Assembly (NCBI GenBank): GCA_039566865.1
Contig: CM076948.1
Span: 17,743,001-17,807,000, forward strand
Length of the DNA: 64,000 nucleotides
Direction of reading: 5' to 3'
From: Aurelia coerulea
Taxonomy: Eukaryota > Cnidaria > Scyphozoa > Semaeostomeae > Ulmaridae
Part shown: positions 12,701-24,700 of the stretch, in pieces
Numbering within the stretch: position 1 is the first letter of the stretch
Layout of the letters: every line of letters starts with the position of its first letter
Notes under the pieces: generated by a model
The model's input: the letters and a program-made list of their open reading frames with translations, nothing else
Told to the model about the DNA's origin: nothing
Databases searched by the model: none
Made by a program: the position numbers and the translations under genes

Positions 12701-15700
12701 TTTATCTTTGAACTATCAGAAAAGATTATTACCACGTTACTTTCATTGTTCACAACGTCATGACTACATCAAATAGCCTTTTTATTTTTATACTATCAGA
12801 AAAGGTGATTACCACGTTACTCATTGTTCACAACGTCATGACTACATCAAACAGCCTTTTTATTTTTAAACTATCAGAAAAGATTATTACCACGTTACTT
12901 TCATTGTTCACAACGTCATGACTACATCAAACAGCCTTTTTATTTTTAAACTATCAGAAAAGATTATTACCACGTTACTTTCATTGTTCACAACGTCATG
13001 ACTACATCGAATAGCCTTTTTATTTTTATACTATCAGAAAAGATTATTACCACGTTACTTTCATTGTTCACAACGTCATGACTACATCAAATAGCCTTTT
13101 TATTTTTATACTATCAGAAAAGGTGATTACCACGTTACTTTCATTGTTCACAACGTCATGACTACATCAAATAGCCTTTTTATTTTTATACTATCAGAAA
13201 AGGTGATTACCACGTTACTTTCATTGTTCACAACGTCATGACTACATCAAACAGCCTTTTTATTTTTATACTATCAGAAAAGGTGATTACCACGTTACTT
13301 TCATTGTTCACAACGTCATGACTACATCAAATAGCCTTTTTATTTTTATACTATCAGAAAAGATGATTACCACGTTACTCATTGTTCACAACGTCATGAC
13401 TACATCAAATAGCCTTTTTATCTTTAAACTATCAGAAAAGTTTATTACCACGTTACTTTCATTGTTCACAACGTCATGACTACATCAAATAGCCTTTTTA
13501 TTTTTATACTATCAGAAAAGGTGATTACCACGTTACTTTTATTGTTCACAACGTCATGACTACATCAAATAGCCTTTTTATTTTTAAACTATCAGAAAAG
13601 TTTATTACCACGTTACTTTCATTGTTCACAACGTCATGACTACATCAAATAGCCTTTTTATTTTTAAACTATCAGAAAAGATTATTACCACGTTACTTTT
13701 ATTGTTCACAACGTCATGACTACATCAAATAGCCTTTTTATTTTTAAACTATCAGAAAAGTTTATTACCACGTTACTTTCATTGTTCACAACGTCATGAC
13801 TACATCAAATAGCCTTTTTATCTTTAAACTATCAGAAAAGATTATTACCACGTTACTTTCATTGTTCACAACGTCATGACTACATCGAATAGCCTTTTTA
13901 TTTTTATACTATCAGAAAAGGTGATTACCACGTTACTTTTATTGTTCACAACGTCATGACTACATCAAATAGCCTTTTTATTTTTATACTATCAGAAAAA
14001 GTGATTACCACGTTACTCATTGTTCACAACGTCATGACTACATCAAACAGCCTTTTTATTTTTATACTATCAGAAAAGGTGATTACCACGTTACTCATTG
14101 TTCACAACGTCATGACCACATCAAACAGCCTTTTTATTTTCATACTATCAGAAAAGGTGATTACCACGTTACTCATTGTTCACAACGTCATGACTACATC
14201 AAACAGCCTTTTTATTTTTATACTATCTGGAAAGGTGATTACCACGTTACTCATTGTTCACAACGTCATGACTACATCAAATAGCCTTTTTATCTTTAAA
14301 CTATCAGAAAAGATTATTACCACGTTACTTTCATTGTTCACAACGTCATGACTACATCAAATAGCCTTCTTATTTTTATACTATCAGAAAAGGTGATTAC
14401 CACGTTACTCATTGTTCACAACGTCATGACTACATCAAACAGCCTTTTTATTTTTATACTATCAGAAAAGGTGATTACCACGTTACTCATTGTTCACAAC
14501 GTCATGACTACATCAAACAGCCTTTTTATTTTTATACTATCAGAAAAGGTGATTACCACGTTACTTTTATTGTTCACAACGTCATGACTACATCAAATAG
14601 CCTTTTTATTTTTATACTATCAGAAAAGGTGATTACCACGTTACTCATTGTTCACAACGTCATGACTACATCAAACAGCCTTTTTATTTTTATGCTATCA
14701 GAAAAGGTGATTACCACGTTACTCATTGTTCACAACGTCATGACCACATCAAACAGCCTTTTTATTTTCATACTATCAGAAAAGGTGATTACCACGTTAC
14801 TCATTGTTCACAACGTCATGACTACATCAAACAGTCTTTTTATTTTTATACTATCAGAAAAGGTGATTACCACGTTACTCATTGTTCACAACGTCATGAC
14901 TACATCAAACAGCCTTTTTATTTTATACTATCAGAAAAGGTGATTACCACGTTACTCATTGTTCACAACGTCATGACTACATCAAACAGCCTTTTTATTT
15001 TTATACTATCAGAAAAGGTGATTACCACGTTACTCATTGTTCACAACGTCATGACTACATCAAATAGCCTTTTTATTTTTATACTATCAGAAAAGATTAT
15101 TACCACGTTACTTTCATTGTTCACAACGTCATGACTACATCAAATAGCCTTTTTATCTTTAAACTGTCAGAAAAGATTATTACCACGTTACTTTCATTGT
15201 TCACAACGTCATGACTACATCAAATAGCCTTTTTATTTCACGTTACTTTAATTGTTCAAAACGTCATGACTACATTTCAGTTATTCTAAAGACGAAACTT
15301 CCTGATATCATTGTAACCCTTATCACTTCTCGTTCGTTTTTCATTGTTGTTTAGCTTCTATCTATTTGCATATCTTTATGTTATTGGCAATGGGGTACCG
15401 GTTGACCCAAAAATACTTCACGAGCTACATCGTACATAGCCTGCGTACAGACCGCAACAACGACCAAAAGCTTGGTACCGGTCAATTCTGGGTTTCAGGG
15501 AAAATAATTTATGCAGTCATGGGTAATTGATTTATGCGTATCGTTTTGTTGCTGTCACAATATGCTGTCACAAATTTGTGTTCAGTCGTGTATTGTTTCG
15601 TTTTTTCTCGTCACTTGCAAGTTTTGCATTGTATTGTGGCTTTTCTTTTGAAGGTTTAATTGTTTATTCGTAGAAGGACCACAAGAGGACTGGACAAGCC

Positions 15701-18700
15701 GTGATTTTTAACAATGTGTTGTTTTGGCGTGTCGAAAAACATGTCATTCGCCATAATCATAGTAATAAGAGAAAAAATTAAGTTTTCTCTTATGACTATG
15801 CTATAATTCATCCGTAGTGCGAGTAAAAGGGATTTGCACTGTGTAGCAAGCTTTTGGTCGTTGTTGCGCAGACTCTTTCTTCTTCGGAATATTAGGTTTG
15901 CGCGCAGGCTACATCGCACATAGCTTCATGAAATCAGTAAAGAAATGGCTTGATGCTAATATATTATCATTAAACATTGATAAGACAAACTATAGTATCT
16001 TTCATTCTTCGTCTACAGCTGTTCCTTCTGATGTTGTTATTAAAATAGGAAAGAGACATATTAAAAGAGTTAAGTTTGTTAAATTCTTAGGACTCCTCTT
16101 AGATGAGCATCTAAGCTGGAAATACCATCTCAGCGAACTCTCTAGAAAATTAGCCAGAACATGTGGAATCTTTTTCAGAATTCGAAACTTACTACCACTG
16201 GATGTTTTGCTTTGCTTGTATAGTGCTTGTTTCTTTCCTTTTTACAATATGGACTTATTGTTTGGGATCAAACATATGCATCATACATTGATCCAATGTT
16301 CAAGTTACAGAAAAAGGCAGTCAGGGCAATCTCTTTTCAGCCTCTTTTTTCACCCTCTCTTCCCATATTCAAAGATCTTAAACTTCTCAAATTTTTGAGA
16401 TTTTTGAGTTCAGACTCCTAAGTTTTGTTTTTGACTCTGTCAACAAAACTTCACCTAGTTGCTTTCATAACTTCTTCTTATTCAGTTCATCTGTTCATCA
16501 GTATTCCACAAGACAGGCCAGTCGAGGTGATTTGTATCTGTCACGGAAAAAGTCTTCAATATGGTCTAAAGTCAATACAATGTCTTGGTGCTTGGAATTC
16601 TTTACCTTTGGAACTCTGTAGCGCTCCTTCCAAAGTATCATTTAAAAGACAAACAAAAATGTACTTATTGAGCAAGGTTAACCAATGAATCTGACCTATT
16701 TTTTTTTTTTAATTTGATAATTTCACAACTATTATATGAATGCGTTATGGGGCCTGTGTGCTGGGATTGGTGGGTGGTCCTGTGTTAGGTGGGATGTTGT
16801 CTTTTGTGGGATGATGGCCCGCCTGGTGTGGGCTTGTCCGCGCGTTTTAGTACATGGGCTCCATAGCGTGATGAAATGCAATTCCGTTTACTTTTTAGGA
16901 TTTAAATTCATCTAAAGTTGATAGAGAATATCTTAGGATACGGCGGGGGGGGGGCTCTCTCCTCGATTAGTTTACCTACTGAGAGAGCTCATCCTTTAAG
17001 TAATTCCATGCATACAATTTATCTCCTTTCTTCGTTTTGTATTTACACAATGTATTAATTTCTTGTATTACTGTAATTTTTTGTGTAGTTGTTTCTTAGC
17101 ATAGTTATTTTTGTATGTAGTGGAATTTAAAATATGAAAACTGAACTGAACTGAGTTTGAACAGTCTCGGTTTGGCAGGATGTAGTCTGGTGTTGGTGAG
17201 CGATAACTGGGACTCACTGTTACTAGTCTGAAGTGTGTGGTTGAAAGGCTTAGCTATTTTTTGAAATGTTGCTTGGTTTGTTTAAGTTATGACTATCCTC
17301 TGAAAATCATTTTCAAACATTTGGTAATTCGTTCATTTCTCGAACTACCCCTTCCTTTTCCACCCTATGTCTTGGAAGATGTGAAAGAAACCAAATTCCA
17401 AATTTGCAAGGGAGCACAAAATTTGAATAAGAAATAGAGGTAAATCATTTTGCAAACAATAGATTTTCATCAACGACTTCATATCCATCTCTACGTTTAC
17501 TTTTCGCAAAATGTTGACTTGAAAAAGAGAGTGATTATTTCACTCAAAATGAAAAACCTTGGATTCAACATTTTCTTCAAATGTGGGTGCTCGGATGGTA
17601 ATAATAGCTCAAAGTGACCATGCAGTATCTCAAAAGATAGGCAAGCCTTCCAACTAAACGGTGATTCAAAGTATTTGTCAATAACGTTTAAGTTCATAAT
17701 GCTAGTTATGATTTAGCTCGTGCAGTTTCTTTTTTTTTTGTCAGCCGGTAAGTCATTGGCTCTTGCTCCCTTTGGTATCGTCCCTGTAGTATTGTATACT
17801 GGTGTAGTGATTAGAACGTATGGTAGAATGTAACATATCTTGTAATATTGAATATTGAAAAAATTCTCTTTTTAGGAAAATGGGACATGCGAGAAAATCG
17901 CTTTTTCAAAGGAATCAAGATAGAAAAGTGGGGAATGTTTATCTGCGGTCGCTGTGACCAAAACACTGCCAGAAATTTCTGCGACCAATTGTGCAGACAA
18001 TCGGAGAAGCTTGCAATGCAAATGAACCCAATGCCCGCACACGTCGAGTTCTTCAATCCTCGCAATTCAACGCTGAAAGATTCAATGGAGCGATTTACCA
18101 TCAAGATCCCAGATATGATGATTTTGGTGGTTATTGTAGATGGCCAATATGGTATATGCTTCAATTTTCTGTTTTGTTTTGATAGCAGGTCTTGTAATAA
18201 CGTGTCTCGATTTCCATTCATAAAGTGATTAGGGCCCAATAGGGGTTGCTTGTAGAACGTTTCTACAGCTGATTATTCAAGCTATTAGCATAAATAACAG
18301 AACCTGCCTAAAATATCCAGAAACCCAAGTGTCTTGTTGCTCACTTTTGCTTCGTGCGAATAGAGCTTGCTACGAGATGACATTAGAATAAAAATACTTC
18401 AGCAATGGATGTTTAGACTTGTAGATTACTGCAGATACTCCCCGTATTTTGATCACATTTGATAAATATTAAAGCTTTTATTTCAATGACTGCAATAATT
18501 TCGTCTAAATAGTTGAAACAAGCGTATGTTTTGCCAGGTGGGCCAAACAGAACTTCACATGTTTGAACATTTATTAGGCGGAGAATAGAGGCATGGGAAT
18601 GAACAAAATTTTTCGTGAAAGCCTACAAGGCTGGAGTATACCCCCATTCACACATGCACTTTTAAACCAGGTTTATCTACACCAGGTTAACTTTCAACCA

Positions 18701-21700
18701 TCAAATAAATTTGAGTAGGTTGATTGGCCAATCAGAGCACAGCTTTCTATAACCTGGTCCCAAAATGATGTATTATCGTATGATTGCTTATATGTCCATA
18801 ACCGATGAACCGATTTTCAAAAACTGGTAAACCACGACCAACATCTTTAAATACAATTTAGCCTTTAGGCAATGTAGTAAAACAAAGTTTTTGAAAATCG
18901 GCTCATCGGTTATGGACATGTAAGCAGTCAAACAATAATACATCATTTTTGGACACCCGGTAGTTTAAGCTGGTTTAACTTGCAATTGGAATTTGGATAT
19001 TTTTTTTCGTGATTTGTCTTCTTTTTTACATAATCAATATTAAAAACTTACGACTTACCGAAGATACTACCTACGTACTACTATACCAGACCGTAAGGAT
19101 GATGCCAAGGGGAGCAAAAGATCACGACTACTTCCATGCCTTCACATGCAGAACATACAACTGCCATAAAACTAAATATAGAGATACGAATTGCTACATA
19201 TGAAACAATTTTTACGGATAAATACTTTGGCCGGTTTCACGTTCGATTTCAGACAAAACATAGGCGATAAGGATGACTAATAGGAGCCCGGCCGAGATGA
19301 AAACAAGGAGAACAGCTGTCCCCGAGAAGGTGAAGGTGGAGTTGCGGTTTTTAGCGCAAAGCACTGGGATCACAGAAGTAGCTAAGCGCTAATCGAGTCC
19401 GCGACCCTTGGTCATGACGCTCAAGTGGTGGGACTCTACCGGGATCAAACTCTGTCCGCTTGACTGTTCTGGCTGCAAAGTCACTTGGTTACACCAATGC
19501 GCCACAGCACCCGTCACTGCGCCACATCCAGAGCCCCTTTCGTTCAAGGCACCGACAACAGGTCAGGGTAAATTTCTAACAAATTGTGAATGGTAAAAAT
19601 TTTTATATACAGGGTGTCCCAAAAAAATTGTGCCCCGTTTGTCTGAAGATTGCGACGAAACGGCAAAAGATTCTCGCCAAACTTTTGCACGATGGTGCTT
19701 TTCAGATGTTCAATTAAAGTTTGCAACCATCCCCATAAAAATCCGTTGAAAATGATGGAGCTATGACCTTCAGGAGACCAAATTTGCCCGATCACTGAGA
19801 CCAGCAGTCGGCCATTTTGTCTTACTATTTTGCAGCGATAACTTGCTTTATGAAATGAAAATGAAACAGCAGCCTCCAATGTCATAGCTCTCGTGAAAAT
19901 TCCGATAATCCTCGGAGAGTTCCATTATTTCTGACCTCACAGAAGTTATTTCTTACCTCACGTGAAGATACTTATCACTGCCAAATAGTAAGGCAAAATG
20001 GCCGACTGCTGGTTTCAGTCGTCAGGCAAATTTGGTCTTCTGAAGGTCGTAGCTCCATCATTTTTCAACAGATTTTTACGGGGATGCTGGCAAACTTTAA
20101 TTGAACATCTGAAGAGCACCATCATGCAAAAGTTTGGCGAGAATCTTTTGCCGTTTTGTCGCAATCTTCAGACAAACTGGGCACAATTTTTTGGGACACC
20201 CTGTATATAATTATTTTTACCATTCACAATTTGTTAGAAATTTACCCTGACCTGTTGTCGGTGCCTTGAACGTGATGGTGATGGTTAACCTTTCAAAGGG
20301 AAATTAAAACTTGGGATGGAACCAGTTCATTTGTACAATTTGTAATAGACACTGAATTCCTTTGATTGTAAATTAGCATGTATTACTTTACGTTTATTGT
20401 AAATAATTGGTGCAAATTAGCGTTATTCTTTTAAACCTATGTAAATACCAACTTTAAATAAATATATGAATGAATGAATGAATGAATGAATGAATGAATG
20501 AATGAATGAATGAATGAATGAATGAAACGAAGTATCTATGTTCAAGTTAACTATCGAGGAACATTTTGAGAGTGATTAGCCATTGATTAAAGCTAAATTC
20601 ACATCGCTGGAGTCAACCAAATCTGTATACTTTTTTTGGGACACCCGGTAGGTTATTGGTTTTGTAAAGATTTGATTTTTAACTCTTTAGGGGAATAAAC
20701 TGCGTTTGAGTGAGGACATGTTTATAGCTTTTAGGCCTTCGTCCATGCATATTTTGCCTATATTCCGAATGCCCGAAACAATAGAACGAACATCACAAAA
20801 ACAATCTAGGCAACCAACCAAGCTTTCATTGATTCAAATGCCTCAGCGTTCTCCACATATCATATTTTCAAACATGCTGAGTTCCATTTGGTTCATCCAG
20901 TTCTCAAATAAATCGGAGTTAAATTTCAGAAGCTTTCTTTTCCAGCGGAGATCAAATCTCTAGGAGACACCTATTTTGGCTTTCCTACACAATGCATCAA
21001 GTTAAAGAATGTGATGAGACCAAATCCACAACTTCTTGCAAATCTCTGCATGAAAATCAATGCAAAAGTTGGTGGCACAAACAGCTACTTTGAAAATAAT
21101 GCCAGAGGACCACCAGTGTATCGGTAGGTATTTATAGTTGCAAATCGTTCATCAAATATTTTGGCATACTATAATTTGACTGACACAATCGTTCTTATAT
21201 TTCACAGCAAAGAGATCATGCAAAACGATTACATTTTTTCCAATTTCTTGAAAATGGCATTTCTCTCTTCCAAAGACAGCGTAATGGATCTCCTTTGGTT
21301 GTAAGATATGATTGGAGGCCATTTTTGGTTTTCCATTGGGCGAAAAAATACTTTACAAAGGTCTTGTACTGCGTTTTTAGCAGTAACACTAACAATTGAA
21401 GTACTAAGAATTGTACAAAATATCAAACTGCCCCAACGTTTGCCCATTTTTCTCCTGGCTTGATTGGCTCAATCGATAACCCGTACTTCGAATCTGTTGA
21501 ACGTTTGCTATATGGTTGTACCATATACACTCCCGTCACGAAAGTATCCGGACAGGCGAAACAAAATGGCGTCGAATTTGACCGTTGATTCTTCGACCCC
21601 CAAACGGTTCAGCCGTTATGCGGCCATTTCAGAGAGTGGAAATAAACGATTTTACCGCCAAAATTGTGTTTATCGATCACGCAATCAAGGAAGAAATAAA

Positions 21701-24700
21701 AAATTGAAAAACAAAGCAAGATAAACGTGTTTTGATAATAAAACATGAAGTTTGCCGCGAGGAGAAAATGTAATCGATAACAAAGGAGCCTCCCAACCTA
21801 GAACTGATATTTAAGATACTCTTCCAAATAATTCGTTCACTGGAATGGCATCACTTGGTGCAAAAAAGTCTGAAATTTGCAAATATGAAAGAAAATTCAA
21901 GTAAAATCCAGATATAATGAAGTTATAAATGAAAGGAGAAACAGTTGCTGCAATCGAGGTAAGGTTTTGTAGCAACAGAATTATTGCAATCAAACTCAAT
22001 ACCAAATTGTTGCAAAGAAAATTCGTTAGGGACTGTATAATTTTGCTCAGATTGATTCCCCTATGTAAGATGTACAAAATGATACCAACTTTAGGCCAAC
22101 CTTTGGCATTAATAATATTTTTGAGGCTTTGATACAAATTTAAACTTACCTTGGCAAAGATGATATCGCAACCCTACAGCCATGGGAGACTCAAATTTAA
22201 TTTTGCCATTTTATAGCCAAGTGTCTTTTTGCTATCATTCACATGATTCCTAAAACGGCAATTTTTTCTGCTTCATTTGACATAAAATACTATCTTCTCC
22301 TGTCATGTAGCAGCCTCCAAGACTGGAAATTTGTTGAACATATTGTCTTATTTTCGATTGCTTTTCCTTCTCACAGCTAAATTCATATTTTGCTATCAAA
22401 ACACTTCATTTTGCTTTGTTTTTCATTTTTTCATTTCTTCCTTGATTGCGTGATCGATAAACAAAGTTTTGACGGTAAAATAATTGGTTTCCAGTCCCTG
22501 AAATGGCCGCATAACGGCTGAACTGTTTTGGGGTGGAAGGGCTAACGGTCAAATTTGACGCCATTTTGTTTCAGCTGTCCGTATACTTTCGTGACGGGAG
22601 TGTACATTGATCAGAAGGAATTACGTTCGGCCAAAAGGGGAAATCGTAGCATGTGGGGCAGATTATTTGTTGAAATCCTGTATGAGAGTATTTATTTTGG
22701 AATTTAAACCATTTTGAAGCGTTAACAGCAAAAGCACCTTTTTCAAAAATATTGCTGATGAGTCATACCTATTCAGTACATAATATACCCCATACCACCA
22801 TGAACGAAAGATTTTAGTTAAGTGTAGTTGTCCTGTCGCAATTGCTGGCAACAAGAGTCATTTATGTACGTTTTTTACTTTGAACCACTGCGTCATGTTA
22901 TCTAAATCTTTAAAGCAATTTGATACAGGTTTGGCCGTATTTATTTTTCAAGAAACTACGGAGATAACCGTGAACTTATTCAGTATTTCATGAAGATAAA
23001 CTGCATAGAACTAATGCCACGTACATAGAAATGACGCACAGTGTTTGGAAAAATATTGCTCCCTGTTGTATATCAAAGCAATCATATTGAAAACTGTCAT
23101 ATTTCGTTTCTGATATTTTTAATTACATTCAGTAATTTACCCGGTCGTAACCGGTCTTTCCTTCCCGTTTGGGAGATTTTCTGCAGAAATCCCCCTACAA
23201 AATCTGAAAAAATGAATGAAAACGACCAGCAAACTTTGCTTGGTGTTCCTTCCTACTAGCATATGTTATCCTCATGGGAGAATGGAATTTCCCTGAATAA
23301 CTTTTTTCATACCATGTGGGAGACTTTTGCATCCTCCGAAGAGGAAAGCACGCGCTAAAGCATTTTAAAGTCAATGGTGCTAAGTAGAAACATTGGGGAA
23401 ATTTGCTCGTGATTTTGTCACGTTTTTAAGGTTTCTTGAAGGTACTTTCTCGAGAATATCCGCTGTAGAATATGAACAGGGTGGGGGGGGCCGATTTCAA
23501 CCAGGAAACATTCTGAAAACACGTGAAGATTTTGGTCGTTCAGGCAGATATTGCAAAATTCTACTGCTCTGATATTTAATGAGCAGTAGCCTTTCAAACG
23601 GCGTGCGTATTTTCCGACTCACGCGGTAACTTGTGAGCACTGACGAAATTCATCTTTTCGGAGCGATTCCTATGAAATAGCATTAATCCTTTCATAGGAT
23701 ACCAATAGCTGGTGGTTTGCTTATGCCCTTCCTTCTTCTAGGATAAATGCAAGAATATTTTCATTGAAAATGAAGTATCGATTATTCTCTCTTCGTTAGA
23801 AATATTGAGGATTTTTTATCTGATTGGCATGCCATTGCTCGCGGTAAAAACCCTTGTATCTGTGTTATTATTGTCCCATCTTTAAAAAATAGATGCTTGG
23901 AAATACATACCGCATGTCGTAATAGAAAAAGGAGACACGTTCATAAGTGAATAAAGATATGGGGTAATAAACTGGCAATCCAACCAAATCCGTAGAATTT
24001 TCGTTGGGACACCTTATATTAAAAAATTGTTGAATAATTTTTATTATCAAGAATTACAATGTCCCTTGTGATTAAAATATAGATTTTCAAAATCATACCG
24101 GGTGCGCCGAAATAAACTGTGCACGTTTGGCAGGGCACAATAAATCGTGCACTTGACCGATTTTGAAGATTTATGACTTAATCTTTAGCAGAAAGCCTGA
24201 ATTAGATTCTATGACTTTTTGCAAATTTTCCGTTTTCAGTTTTTAGAGCTAAGAGCGAGTTTCTTAAAATTTTCATTTTCGAAAACACTGAAAACGATAA
24301 AAAACGTCGATCAAATTTTAAACGACTCAACATGAATGAAGAAAGAAAACATTTTCATGGTGATTTGGGATTTAGTACGAACTCTCGTACAGCAGATTAC
24401 AATTAATCGATTTCTAAATCCCAAATCACCACGAACAAGTTCTTTTTTTCCATTGATGTCGATTCTTTAGAAAAGATCGATGTTTTTTGGTTGTTTTAGT
24501 GTTTCCGAAAACAAAAATTTTTGGAAACTCGCTTCTGCTCTAAAAACTGAAAACGGAAAAATTTGCAAAAAGTCCTAGAATCTAATTTACGCTTTCTGCT
24601 AAAGATTGAGCCATAAATCTTCAAAATCGGTGAAGTGTACGATTAATTGTTGCCTGCCAAAAGTGCATAGTGTATTTTGGCGCACCCGGTATAAGCTACC

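Noticed and set aside
9048..15134. ORFs of 64-157 codons encoding repeats of [10 protein letters not shown] with [10 protein letters not shown]
   Set aside because: They arise because a 78-bp satellite unit happens to be 26 codons without a stop. Frames shift at every 80-bp unit, stops overlap the next ATG, and the array is intronic.
8760..15275. Direct repeats suggestive of a CRISPR array
   Set aside because: There are no unique spacers; the units abut each other as a plain tandem satellite in animal DNA.
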